Assembly: GCA_013289985.1 (NCBI GenBank)
Contig: JABCYW010000010.1
Span: 1 to 64,000 of the forward strand
Length of the DNA: 64,000 bases
Source: Betaproteobacteria bacterium
Lineage (GTDB): Bacteria > Pseudomonadota > Gammaproteobacteria > Burkholderiales > Burkholderiaceae_C
Direction of reading: 5' to 3'
Both the position numbers and the translations under genes were made by a program. Shown piece after piece: positions 46,821-55,450 of this stretch. Position 1 is the first letter of the stretch. Each line of letters starts with the position of its first letter. The notes under the pieces were generated by a model. It was given only the letters and a program-made list of their open reading frames with translations, searched no databases and was not told the origin of the DNA.

Positions 46821-48032
46821 TCAGAACACGAAGTCCACGGACACGCTGTAGACGCTGACCGCGGAGGTGCCGAAGCCCGGCTGCACCTTCGCGAACAGGC
46901 CGGGGCCGCCGTCGGGCTTGATGTGGTCGTACTGCGCCTTGACGGCGACGTTCTTGTAGGCGTCCCAACGCAGGCCGATCGAGTCGGTCTTCTGCGCGAT
47001 GTGCTGGCTGGCGATCAGGCCTTCCACGCCGGCGCGCAGCGCGGCGAGCTGCGGCACGCCGGCCGGGATCGTGTCGTCGACGTTGCTGCTGTCGACCTTC
47101 AGCTTGGAGACCACGGCAAAGGGCGTGAACTTGCCCAGGCGATAGCCGCCGGTGACCGACCAGCCGGTGGTGCTGGAGATGTAGGACGAGGTCTTGCGCT
47201 TGGTGAACTCGGCGCTGCCGACGAAGTTCTCGTGGTCGTAGGAGATGCCGGCACCCGTGAACGAGGCCGACTTCTTCGTCACCGACAGTTCGTCGCCGAC
47301 GGAGGCGAACGGGGTCTGCGACAGGATGCCCACCAGGCCGTCGAGCGACGTGCTGTCGACGGTGATCTTGCCTTGCGCGCGGCCGAGCCGGACGGTGATG
47401 CCGTTGTCGAATTCGGCGGTCAGGTTCAGGCCCATCTGCTGGTGGGAGTGGACTCGCACGGGCGCCGGCGTGTTGGTCTCGCCGTAGAACACCTGGCCCG
47501 TCAGCGTGGTGCCGCCCAGCGAGGTCTGGTAGATCGCGTCGGCGCCGTCGAAGTGGCTGAAGTTCACCTGGCCGTAGACGTCCAGCGGCGGGCGCACCCA
47601 CAGGTTGGTGTAGTTCACGTTCAGGTAGTCCGACACCATGTAGAAGGGCAGGCCGATGCGGCCGGCGCGAACGGCCAGTTCCGGCGTCGCCTGGGCCTTC
47701 ACGAAGGCCCATTCGACGACCGGCTTCCAGGTGCCCGCGTCGTTGTACTTCGACACGGCCTGCACGGTGGCCGAGAACACGTTGTTGGCCTTGGCGTTGA
47801 CCTGGCCGCCGATCTTGGAGTCCGGATTGAAGCTGCCATCCTTGCTCGCGCCCGCCGACTGGCCGACACCCACGAAATCGGCCTGGCTGGTGTTGGTCTG
47901 GACGTAGCCCAGCGTGCCGAAGCCGGAGAAGGACCACGACGGGTCCCAGGACAGGGCATCTGCATGGGCGGCGCTCGAGGCGAGGCCGCAGGCGCCGGCG
48001 AGGGCGGCTGCGAGGAGGGGGTTCAATTTCAT
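46821..48032 (-). CDS. outer-membrane porin
   Basis: A 403-residue beta-barrel protein with a signal peptide ([21 protein letters not shown], then AHA). Alternating strands run through the whole length ([34 protein letters not shown]), with aromatic girdles and the C-terminal Phe (SVDFVF) used by the BAM machine. It resembles porins found next to small phosphate-binding-type proteins; the transported solute is unknown. It is the first gene of the three-gene minus-strand operon with the PstS-like protein and the chemoreceptor. Confidence 0.85.
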   Translation of the reverse strand: MKLNPLLAAALAGACGLASSAAHADALSWDPSWSFSGFGTLGYVQTNTSQADFVGVGQSAGASKDGSFNPDSKIGGQVNAKANNVFSATVQAVSKYNDAGTWKPVVEWAFVKAQATPELAVRAGRIGLPFYMVSDYLNVNYTNLWVRPPLDVYGQVNFSHFDGADAIYQTSLGGTTLTGQVFYGETNTPAPVRVHSHQQMGLNLTAEFDNGITVRLGRAQGKITVDSTSLDGLVGILSQTPFASVGDELSVTKKSASFTGAGISYDHENFVGSAEFTKRKTSSYISSTTGWSVTGGYRLGKFTPFAVVSKLKVDSSNVDDTIPAGVPQLAALRAGVEGLIASQHIAQKTDSIGLRWDAYKNVAVKAQYDHIKPDGGPGLFAKVQPGFGTSAVSVYSVSVDFVF

Positions 48033-48263
48033 CGGATGCTCCGGTTGATTATTCGGCTCGCCGGGCGCTGGGTGGAAGGGAGGCGGGCGAGCCGAGGTCG
48101 ACTACGGACGGGCAAGACCCGACCGTGACGAGGCTTATTCGGAACATGCCGACGGAACTTGACGCCGAACCGTTGAAACAACGGCACGGGGAAGCCTTGA
48201 TCCCGCGTGTGCGGTGAATTAATCGACATCCGCGGGGAGATGCCGACAGAAGCGACAACGTTG

Positions 48264-48545
48264 TCAGCGCGCCAGGTGCCGGGCGCAGAAATCGCGGCCC
48301 GCCTGCGTGAGGGTGGCGCTCCAGCGCTCTTCCACCTGCGTGACGCGGACCCATCCCGGGCCCTCCACGCCGCCGATGCGCGCATGGCCCATGGCCGACA
48401 GCGAGCGCATCAGCACGCTGGCGCCCAGGCCCAGGTGCTTGCCCAGGCGCGGCAGCGACATGCCGGCGTCGCCGGGCGCCGCGGCCAGCTCGCGCAGGAT
48501 CGCGGCCGAGAGGGCGTCGAGCTCGGGTGGGGCGTCATCGGTCAC
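48264..48545 (-). CDS. small winged-helix protein next to molybdopterin oxidoreductase
   Basis: A 93-residue cytosolic protein. LSAAILRELAAAPGDAGMSLPRLGKHLGLGASVLMRSLSAMG is an HTH, and the wing GWVRVTQVEERWSATLTQAG follows, so a MarR/ArsR-like winged helix is likely. It starts 30 bases after the stop of the YdeP-type oxidoreductase gene on the same strand and is probably co-transcribed with it. It may regulate the operon; no ligand site is visible. Confidence 0.75.
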   Translation of the reverse strand: MTDDAPPELDALSAAILRELAAAPGDAGMSLPRLGKHLGLGASVLMRSLSAMGHARIGGVEGPGWVRVTQVEERWSATLTQAGRDFCARHLAR

Positions 48546-48575
48546 GGCGGTTCCCTGCGCGCCCGCGCGAGGGCG

Positions 48576-50903
48576 TCAGGCCCCGGCGAACGTCGTGTCG
48601 GCCTGCTGGGTGGATCCCGCGGCCTCGTGGGGCGTGAGTATGACGGGAATCGATTTCGACGTCGGCGTGCCGGCCTCGATGGCCGTGCTGGACAGCGGCA
48701 CCAGCGGGTTGGTCTCGGGGTAGTACGCCGCCAGGTTGCCGCGCGGGATGTCGTAGGCCACCAGCTTGAAGCGGTCGGCGCGGCGCTCGATGCCGTCGCT
48801 CCAGGCCGTGTGCAGGTCCACCCAGTCGCCGTCGCGCAGGCCCAGGTGCCTGATGTCGGCCTCGTTGATGAACACCACGCGGCGCTGGCCGAACACGCCG
48901 CGGTAGCGGTCGTCGTGGCCGTAGATCGTGGTGTTGTACTGGTCGTGCGAGCGCGTGGTGAACAGCGTGAACACCACCCTGTCGAACTGCAGCGCGCGGG
49001 CGCGGTGCACGGGCGTGTCGAGCGGGACCGCGTGCGCGTAGAAGTTGGCCTTGCGGCTGGCCGTCTCCCAGAGGCGTTCGCTGGCGGTGTTGCGCAGGCG
49101 GAAGCCGCCGGGCACCTTGATGCGCTCGTTGAAGTCGAAGAAGTCGTCGAAGACGGCCTCGATCTTGTCGCGGATGCGGTCGTAGTCCTCGATCAGCCAC
49201 AGCCAGGGCGTCCTGCTGCGGGCGCCCAGCGTGGCGGCGGCGAGGCGCGCGACGATGGCCGGCTCGGACAGCAGGTGCTCGGATGCCGGCGGGTTGATGC
49301 CCGACGAGATGTGCACCATGCTCATCGAGTCCTCCACCGTCACGCCCTGCGGGCCGGCGGCCTGCACGTCGATCTCGGTGCGGCCCAGGCAGGGCAGGAT
49401 CAGCGCGTCGCGCCCGTGCACGAGGTGGCTGCGGTTGAGCTTGGTCGTCACGTGCACCGTGAGATCGCACTGGCGCAGCGCCTTCCACGTCTCGTAGGTG
49501 TCGGGCGTGGCCGCGGCGAAGTTGCCGCCCAGCGCGATGAAGACCTTGCCGCGGCCGGCCAGCATCAGCTTGATGGACTCCACCACGTCGACGCCCGGCG
49601 TGCGCGGCGGCTCGAAGCCGAACACGTCGCGCAGGCGATCGAGCAGCGCCGCGGGCGGCTTCTCCCAGATGCCCATCGTGCGGTCGCCCTGCACGTTGCT
49701 GTGGCCGCGCACCGGGCACGAGCCCGCGCCGGGCCGGCCGATGTTGCCGCGCAGCATCAGCAGGTTGTTGATCATCTGGATCGTGGCCACCGAGTGCCGG
49801 TGCTGGGTGATGCCCATGCCCCAGCAGGCGATGACGCTGCCGGCGTCGATGTAGACGTCGCCGGCCGCGCGCATCTGCGCCTCCGACATGCCCGACTCCT
49901 GCTCCAGCAGCGGCCAGGACTCGGCGCGCAGGTCGTCCAGCAGGGCCTCGATTCCAAGTGTGTGCGCGGCGATGAACGCGTGGTCGAGCACGCCGCCGCG
50001 GGCGTCCTCCTGCTCCACGACGTGCTTCATCATGCCCTTGACCATCGCCAAGTCGCCGCCCACGCGCAGCTGGAAGTAGTGCGAGCTGATCCGGGTGGAG
50101 CCCAGCGTGGCCATCTCGAGCTTGGCCTGCGGATCGGCGAAGCGCTCCAGGCCGCGCTCGCGCAACGGGTTGAAGCTCACGATGCGGGCGCCGCGCCTGG
50201 CCGCGGCGCGCAGCTCGCCCAGCATGCGCGGGTGGTTGGTGCCGGGGTTCTGGCCGAAGATGAAGATGGCGTCGGCCTGCTCGAAGTCGTCCAGCGTGAC
50301 CGTGCCCTTGCCCACGCCGATCTGCGGGCGCATGGCCGAGCCGCTGGGCTCGTGGCACATGTTGGAGCAGTCGGGGAAGTTGTTGGTGCCGTACTCGCGC
50401 ACGAACAGCTGGTACAGGAACGCGGCCTCGTTGCTGGCGCGGCCCGAGGTGTAGAACATCGCCTGGTTCGGGTCGGGCAGGGCGTTCAGGTGGCGCGCGG
50501 CCAGCGCGAAGGCGTCGTCCCATTCGATGGGCACGTACTTGTCGCTGGCGCGGTCGTAGACCATGGGCTCGGTGAGCCGGCCCTGGTCTTCCAGGAAGAA
50601 GTCGCTCTTGCCCGCGAGCTCCGCCACCGTGTGCTGGGCGAAGAACTCGCGCGTGACGCGGCGGGCGGTGGCCTCCGCGGCGACGGCCTTGGCCCCGTTC
50701 TCGCAGAACTCGAAGGTGGACGCGTGGTTGCGGTCGGGCCAGGCGCAACCGGGGCAGTCGAAGCCGTCGGGCTGGTTGGCCGACAGCAGCGTCCTGGCGC
50801 CCTTGACGGCGATGTCCTGGGCCAGCAGGGCCTTGCTCACGCTCTTGAGGGCGCCCCAGCCGCCGGCCGGGCCCTTGTAGAACTCGATCTTCTTCTCGCT
50901 CAC
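48576..50903 (-). CDS. YdeP/FdhF-type molybdopterin oxidoreductase (formate dehydrogenase alpha-like)
   Basis: A 775-residue enzyme of the bis-MGD molybdopterin family. FDCPGCAWPDRNH (Cys50, Cys53) is typical of the YdeP group, which lacks a full N-terminal [4Fe-4S] motif. DCSNMCHEPSGSAM and IFGQNPGTNHPRML are cofactor-binding blocks; the C-terminal domain has FTLFTTRSHDQYNT. The group is linked to acid resistance in E. coli, but the reaction is not known. The start is GTG at 50903, where the family sequence begins (SEKKIEFYKGPAGGWGAL); upstream codons look non-coding. No partner subunits are present. Confidence 0.88.
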   Translation of the reverse strand: MSEKKIEFYKGPAGGWGALKSVSKALLAQDIAVKGARTLLSANQPDGFDCPGCAWPDRNHASTFEFCENGAKAVAAEATARRVTREFFAQHTVAELAGKSDFFLEDQGRLTEPMVYDRASDKYVPIEWDDAFALAARHLNALPDPNQAMFYTSGRASNEAAFLYQLFVREYGTNNFPDCSNMCHEPSGSAMRPQIGVGKGTVTLDDFEQADAIFIFGQNPGTNHPRMLGELRAAARRGARIVSFNPLRERGLERFADPQAKLEMATLGSTRISSHYFQLRVGGDLAMVKGMMKHVVEQEDARGGVLDHAFIAAHTLGIEALLDDLRAESWPLLEQESGMSEAQMRAAGDVYIDAGSVIACWGMGITQHRHSVATIQMINNLLMLRGNIGRPGAGSCPVRGHSNVQGDRTMGIWEKPPAALLDRLRDVFGFEPPRTPGVDVVESIKLMLAGRGKVFIALGGNFAAATPDTYETWKALRQCDLTVHVTTKLNRSHLVHGRDALILPCLGRTEIDVQAAGPQGVTVEDSMSMVHISSGINPPASEHLLSEPAIVARLAAATLGARSRTPWLWLIEDYDRIRDKIEAVFDDFFDFNERIKVPGGFRLRNTASERLWETASRKANFYAHAVPLDTPVHRARALQFDRVVFTLFTTRSHDQYNTTIYGHDDRYRGVFGQRRVVFINEADIRHLGLRDGDWVDLHTAWSDGIERRADRFKLVAYDIPRGNLAAYYPETNPLVPLSSTAIEAGTPTSKSIPVILTPHEAAGSTQQADTTFAGA

Positions 50904-51194
50904 CGTCGGCGTCTTTCTGCGGGTAAATGCGGGCGTGAAAACCCTTGATCGATGCAGTGTGCCTGAGTGGGCGGCGGGTGAAAATATGCGGTGCACTGCA
51001 ACATTGGCTCAATTCGAGCGATTGTCTGCGGCCGGGGATGGCCTGCCGTCGGGCCGGCGCGTCGTCATGCCCTCAGCGTCGTCATCCTGCGCGCAGTCGC
51101 AGACATCTTCATGCACGAGCGTTCAGGTTGTCGTCGAGCCTTTAGGGTACTGAAGGGCCGGCCACGGGAATCCATGCGCATCAGGCGTCGCGCA
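50904..51194. other. 291-bp intergenic region upstream of the molybdopterin oxidoreductase gene
   Basis: It holds a widely spaced inverted repeat, TGCAGTG and CACTGCA, about 45 bp apart near 50955-51000, where the oxidoreductase promoter should lie. The rest is lower in GC than its neighbours. Short open frames on the plus strand lack ribosome-binding sites and family likeness. It is also the end of the LysR gene on the other side. Confidence 0.45.
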
Positions 51195-52115
51195 TCAGCC
51201 GCGCGCCATCGCCTCCTTGATGAACGATGTGAATGCTGCGACCTTGGCCGAGTGCCGCCGCTCTTGAGGGCTCACCAGGTTGATGGGACTTGGCGGCGCG
51301 CTCCAATCCGGCAACAAGCGCTGCACCTCGCCACTCGCGAGCTCCTCGTCGAACAACCAGGCGGGCGCGTAGCCGATGCCCATTGCGGCGAGCACGGATG
51401 TGCGGATCACTTCGCTGCTGTTCGTCTGCAGGTTGCCCTCGACGCGCACCTGCCGGGTGGCGCCCACGGGCACCGACGCGCCGGCTCCGGCGGTGAAGGT
51501 CCAGGCGCTGCGGTGGATGTTTTCGGTATAGACGAGGCAGTTGTGTCGCGTGAGGTCGTCCGGCAATCGAGGGGGCCCGAGGCCGGTGGGCAACGCGCGC
51601 AGATAGCTGCGATGAGCCACCAACAGCCGCTGACTGGCGCCGATTCTGCGCGCGATGAGGCTGCTGTCCTCAAGCTCGCCGAGCCGCACCGCGACGTCGA
51701 TCCCTTGCTCGACCAGGTCGATGAATCCGTCATGCAGACGCAGGTCGATCTTCATCCCGGGGTGCCGGCCGAGGAAGTCGCGCACGAGGGGCATCAGCTT
51801 CAACCGCCCGAAGCCGACGGATGCAGCGACACGTAGCCATCCGGTCAATTGCTGCTCTCCGCGCCGCAGAGCGCTCTCGGCGTCCGCGATCTCGCCAACA
51901 AGGCGACGAGCCTGCTCGAAGTAGCGCGCACCGTCTTCGGTGAGCGCGAGCTTGCGGGTGGTGCGCGCCAGGAGCTTGGCGCCGAGTTCCTTCTCCAAGG
52001 CAGCGACCTGCTTGCTGACTGCGCTCTGCGTGGTGTCGGATTCGTGCGCTACGGCGGAGAAGCTTCCCGCCTCGACGACGCGTACGAAGGTCTTCATGGC
52101 CTGCAGTTTGTCCAT
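51195..52115 (-). CDS. LysR-type transcriptional regulator
   Basis: A 306-residue regulator. The N-terminal HTH is FSAVAHESDTTQSAVSKQVAALE. The effector domain (RVAASVGFGRLKLMPLVRDF, GIDVAVRLGELEDSSLIARRIG) resembles the subgroup that controls divergent SDR/oxidoreductase genes. I chose the ATG at 52115 with GAGG close upstream; an ATG at 52130 falls inside the inverted repeat. It is divergent from an SDR and an AhpD-like gene and likely regulates them. Confidence 0.88.
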   Translation of the reverse strand: MDKLQAMKTFVRVVEAGSFSAVAHESDTTQSAVSKQVAALEKELGAKLLARTTRKLALTEDGARYFEQARRLVGEIADAESALRRGEQQLTGWLRVAASVGFGRLKLMPLVRDFLGRHPGMKIDLRLHDGFIDLVEQGIDVAVRLGELEDSSLIARRIGASQRLLVAHRSYLRALPTGLGPPRLPDDLTRHNCLVYTENIHRSAWTFTAGAGASVPVGATRQVRVEGNLQTNSSEVIRTSVLAAMGIGYAPAWLFDEELASGEVQRLLPDWSAPPSPINLVSPQERRHSAKVAAFTSFIKEAMARG

Positions 52116-52128
52116 CGCGCCCTCTTTC

Positions 52129-52143
52129 ATTCCTATGTGGAAT
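52129..52143. promoter_or_regulatory. LysR-type inverted repeat (T-N11-A) between the LysR and SDR genes
   Basis: ATTCC-TATGT-GGAAT is a perfect inverted repeat of 15 bp with the T-N11-A form (T at 52130, A at 52142) typical of LysR-type recognition sites. It lies 14 bases before the regulator start, fit for autoregulation. Confidence 0.65.
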
Positions 52144-52189
52144 CAATGATATGAGCGCTGACCGGCTTTTTCAAAAACAGGGAATCAAT
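52139..52189. promoter_or_regulatory. two direct repeats GGAATCAAT, 42 bp apart
   Basis: GGAATCAAT occurs at 52139-52147 and again at 52181-52189. The 42-bp spacing is close to four helical turns, which would put both copies on one face for a LysR tetramer with a recognition and an activation site. The second copy is 45 bases before the SDR ATG. Confidence 0.5.
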
Positions 52190-52233
52190 CAAAGTGCAGC
52201 CATCGCCACCACCGTTCTGAAAAGGAAATCGTC

Positions 52234-52983
52234 ATGAACCAACCCGTCGTTCTCATCACCGGCGCGCTGACCGGCATCGGTCGGGCCACCGCCCTGGAAT
52301 TCGCGCACGAAGGCGCGCGCATCGTCGTCAGCGGCCGCCGTGACGAGGCGGGCCACGCCCTCGCTGCCGAACTGCGCGCCATGGGTGCGCAAGCCGAATT
52401 CGTCCGTGCAGACGTGCGATTCGAAAGTGAGGTGCGCGCACTTGTCGACCAGACGGTCGAACGGTTCGGGCGCCTCGACGTCGCGGTCAACAACGCCGGC
52501 GCCGAAGGCATGCTCGCAGCGGTCACCGAGCAGACAGTCGACAACTACGAGGCGACATTTGGCGTCAACGTGCTCGGCACGCTGCTGGCGCTGAAGCACG
52601 AGATGCGCGTGATGCAGCAGCAAGGCTTCGGTGCGATCGTCAACTTGTCCTCCGTCGCCGGCCAGGTCGGCATTGCGGGCGCCACCGTCTATTCGGCGAG
52701 CAAGCATGCCGTTGAAGGTCTCACGAAGAGCGCAGCGCTGGAAGGCGCCGCAAAGGGCGTGCGCGTGAATGCCGTCGCGCCCGGGCCGGTCGCAACCGAC
52801 ATGCTCGATCGCTTTGTCGGCCGCGACGAGTCGGCCAAGGCGGGCTTCCTGGACGGCATACCGGCCAAGCGCGCGGCCGAGCCGCAGGAGATCGCGCGCA
52901 CCATCGTCTTCCTCGCCGGTGACCAAGCTCGCTATCTCACGGGCCAGATCGTCGCCGTCGATGGCGGCTACCTGGCCCAGTGA
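52234..52983 (+). CDS. short-chain dehydrogenase/reductase
   Basis: A 249-residue classical SDR. The NAD(P) motif is TGALTGIGRA. NNAG follows at about residue 88, the catalytic Ser is in VNLSSVAGQ and the Tyr/Lys pair in VYSASKHAVEGLTKSAA; PGPVATDM and the C-terminal GQIVAVDGGYLAQ complete it. An Arg-rich loop (VSGRRDEAG) suggests NADP. The substrate is unknown. AAGGAAA precedes the ATG. It is the first gene of a plus-strand pair controlled by the divergent LysR gene. Confidence 0.92.
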   Translation: MNQPVVLITGALTGIGRATALEFAHEGARIVVSGRRDEAGHALAAELRAMGAQAEFVRADVRFESEVRALVDQTVERFGRLDVAVNNAGAEGMLAAVTEQTVDNYEATFGVNVLGTLLALKHEMRVMQQQGFGAIVNLSSVAGQVGIAGATVYSASKHAVEGLTKSAALEGAAKGVRVNAVAPGPVATDMLDRFVGRDESAKAGFLDGIPAKRAAEPQEIARTIVFLAGDQARYLTGQIVAVDGGYLAQ

Positions 52984-53037
52984 ACCGATCCGTTCCTTTT
53001 TCCATCCGATCCCGACAGCTCTTTCAAGGAGAATTCC

Positions 53038-53577
53038 ATGAGCCTCATCAACGTTCCCACTCGCGACGACGTCTCTCCCGCCAACCAGGCGCTGTTCGAC
53101 ACTCTGAAGAAGAACCTCGGCAAGGTGCCGAACCTCTACGCGACCCTTGCGCATTCGGACACCGCACTGGGCGCCTACCTCGCGCTGCAAGGTGCGAAGA
53201 GCACTATCGAGGGCAAGGCCCGCGAGGTGGTCAATCTCGTGGTCAGCCAGGCCAACGCCTGCGAATATTGCCTTGCGGCACACACGCTCATCGGCAAGAT
53301 GCACGGCTTCAGCGACGAGCAGATCCTCGAGATCCGCCGGGGCACGGCAGGCTTCGATCCCAAACTCGACGCTCTGGCACGGCTGGTGCGCAACATCGTC
53401 CTGGAACGCGGCCATGCGGATCCCGCGTTGGTCGACGCGTTCTTCGCTGCCGGTTGGACGCGCGCCAACTTGGTGGACGCCATTGTCGCGGTCGGCGACA
53501 AGACGGTGACGAACTTCCTGCACGGCACTACGCGCGTGCCGATTGATTTCCCGCCCGCGCCATTGCTCGATGCCTGA
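53038..53577 (+). CDS. carboxymuconolactone decarboxylase/AhpD-family protein
   Basis: A 179-residue helical protein with the AhpD redox motif CEYCLAAHT (CxxC and His), so a peroxidase-type or disulfide reductase activity is likely. NLGKVPNLYATLAHSDTALGAYLALQG is the family N terminus. Together with the SDR gene it forms a pair often found under LysR control in oxidative or electrophile stress. AAGGAG precedes the ATG at 53038. Confidence 0.88.
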   Translation: MSLINVPTRDDVSPANQALFDTLKKNLGKVPNLYATLAHSDTALGAYLALQGAKSTIEGKAREVVNLVVSQANACEYCLAAHTLIGKMHGFSDEQILEIRRGTAGFDPKLDALARLVRNIVLERGHADPALVDAFFAAGWTRANLVDAIVAVGDKTVTNFLHGTTRVPIDFPPAPLLDA

Positions 53578-53672
53578 AGCGGCCTGGCGGGCAGGATGCT
53601 CGCGGGCGCTGTCTGAGCGGAGAGCCGCGGGCGCGCAGCGAAAGCGTCCTGCGGCCAGCGCAGGATGAAAGC

Positions 53673-54686
53673 TCAGATCAGCTTCGCGTCCAGCAGCTCG
53701 CTCTTGATGTAGGCGTACCAGATCGGCGCCGCCACCAGCCCGGGGACGCCGAAGATCGCCTCCATGACCATCATCGCGATCAGCAGCTCCCAGATCTGCG
53801 ACTTGATGCGCGTGCCCACGATGCGGGCGCCCAGGAAGTACTCGAGCTTGTGGATCACCACCAGGAACACGAGCGAGGCCACGGCCACGGCCGGCGAGTG
53901 CGCCAGGCTGACGACCACGACGATGGTGTTGGACGTGAGGTTGCCGATGATGGGCAGCAGGCCCACGATGAAGGTGATGGCGATCATCGTCTTGGTGAGC
54001 GGCAGGTGCACGCCGAACAGGTGCAGGCCGATGACCAGGTAGATGGCCGTGAAGGTGGTGTTGAGCAGCGAGATCGTCAGCTGCGACATGGCCACGTTGC
54101 GGAACGCCTGGGCGAATCGCTCGGCGCGCGTGGTCAGGGCGAGTGCCAGCGGGCCGGAGGTGGCGTGCGGGTCGACCTCGCGCAGGGACAGCACCACGCC
54201 GATCACCATCGCGATGAGGGTCTCCGCGAAGGTCACCAGCGTGTGCGTGCCCATCATCTGCAGCTCGGCCACGTGGGTCCGCAGCCACTCGAGCGCCTTC
54301 TGCTGCAGGTCGGCGATGTCGTCGGGCATGTAGGCCGCCAGGAAGGGCGGGATGCCGTCGCGCACGCGGTCGAGGATGTCCGAGACCTTGGCCAGCAGCC
54401 GCGGCAGGTTCTCCACGTCGCTGCGGAAGAACGAGATCAGCCCGAACACGGCCCCGGTGATGGCCGCGATGACCACCGCGGCGAACAGCACCACCACCAG
54501 CATCTTCGACAGCTTGGTGTTGAACCAGCGCTCCGCCAGCGGCGTGATGGACACCACCAGCTGGTAGACGAGCAGGCCCACCAGCAGCGGCACCAGCAGG
54601 TGCAGCGCCAGCACGCCGACGAGCGCGAACCCCGCCAGCACGTAGGACGAGAAACGGACGATCTGGTCGCGCTGGAGGTCGGTCAT
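53673..54686 (-). CDS. AI-2E family transporter
   Basis: A 337-residue polytopic membrane protein with about 7-8 helices (FALVGVLALHLLVPLLVGLLV; VVVLFAAVVIAAITGAVFGLI) and the conserved late region IVGLLPIIGNLTSNTIVVVV. The family (YdiK/TqsA/PerM) has been linked to autoinducer-2 export and to ion/proton exchange; the substrate here is unknown. I chose the ATG at 54686 after a ribosome-binding site upstream. It lies 32 bases after the livF stop on the same strand and may be read with that operon. Confidence 0.88.
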   Translation of the reverse strand: MTDLQRDQIVRFSSYVLAGFALVGVLALHLLVPLLVGLLVYQLVVSITPLAERWFNTKLSKMLVVVLFAAVVIAAITGAVFGLISFFRSDVENLPRLLAKVSDILDRVRDGIPPFLAAYMPDDIADLQQKALEWLRTHVAELQMMGTHTLVTFAETLIAMVIGVVLSLREVDPHATSGPLALALTTRAERFAQAFRNVAMSQLTISLLNTTFTAIYLVIGLHLFGVHLPLTKTMIAITFIVGLLPIIGNLTSNTIVVVVSLAHSPAVAVASLVFLVVIHKLEYFLGARIVGTRIKSQIWELLIAMMVMEAIFGVPGLVAAPIWYAYIKSELLDAKLI

Positions 54687-54718
54687 GGCTTGTTCAGGTG
54701 GGGGCGGCGGACGGGGCC

Positions 54719-55450
54719 TCAAGCCCTGGCCTTGCCGAGGTAGGTTTCGATGACGCGCGGATCGGCGGCGAGTTCGGACGCGGGGCCGGACAGCGCGATC
54801 GCGCCGGTCTCCAGCACGTAGGCATGGTCGGCCACGGCCATCGCGGCGCGCGCGTTCTGTTCGATGAGCAGGATCGTGCTGCCGGTCTCGCGCAGCCGTT
54901 CGATGATGCGGAAGATCTCCTTGACCACCAGCGGCGCCAGGCCCAGGCTCGGCTCGTCGAGCATCAGCAGGCGCGGCGAGCCCATCAGCGCGCGGCCGAT
55001 CGCCAGCATCTGGCGCTCGCCGCCCGACAGCGTGCCGGCCGCCTGCGCCCGGCGTTCGTGCAGGCGCGGGAACAGCTGGTAGATGCCGTCGAGGCGGGCC
55101 GACTGCTCGGGCTGGGGCGCGCGGCGCTGGCGGTAGCCGCCCAGCAGCAGGTTGTCGGCCACGGGCATCGTGGCGAACAGCGCGCGCGTCTCGGGCACCA
55201 GCGCGATGCCGCGCTGCACGCGCTGCTCCAGCGACAGCCGCTGCACCGGCTCGCCGTCGAAGCGGATCTCGCCGCGCGACGGCAGCACGCCCATCAGCGC
55301 GTTCAGGAGCGTGCTCTTGCCGGCGCCGTTGGGGCCGACGACGGCCACCACGCTGCCCGCGGCGGCCTCGATGGCGACGCCGGCCAGCACCTCGGCGCGG
55401 CCGTAGCCGGCGTGCAGGCCCGTCACCTCCAGGAGCCTGGTGGCCGCCAT
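54719..55450 (-). CDS. livF: branched-chain amino acid ABC transporter ATPase LivF
   Basis: A 243-residue ATPase. Walker A is GPNGAGKSTLLNAL, the signature LSGGERQMLAIGRALM and Walker B LLMLDEPSLGLAPLV, the usual LivF form. It pairs with the LivG domain of the fused protein encoded upstream. The ATG overlaps the stop of the livM-livG fusion gene (ATGA). The start is at 55450. Confidence 0.95.
   Translation of the reverse strand: MAATRLLEVTGLHAGYGRAEVLAGVAIEAAAGSVVAVVGPNGAGKSTLLNALMGVLPSRGEIRFDGEPVQRLSLEQRVQRGIALVPETRALFATMPVADNLLLGGYRQRRAPQPEQSARLDGIYQLFPRLHERRAQAAGTLSGGERQMLAIGRALMGSPRLLMLDEPSLGLAPLVVKEIFRIIERLRETGSTILLIEQNARAAMAVADHAYVLETGAIALSGPASELAADPRVIETYLGKARA

Noticed and set aside
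48207-50948. 913-codon plus-strand frame
   Set aside because: It is antisense to the molybdopterin oxidoreductase and winged-helix genes and has only Val/Arg/Ala/His-rich composition.
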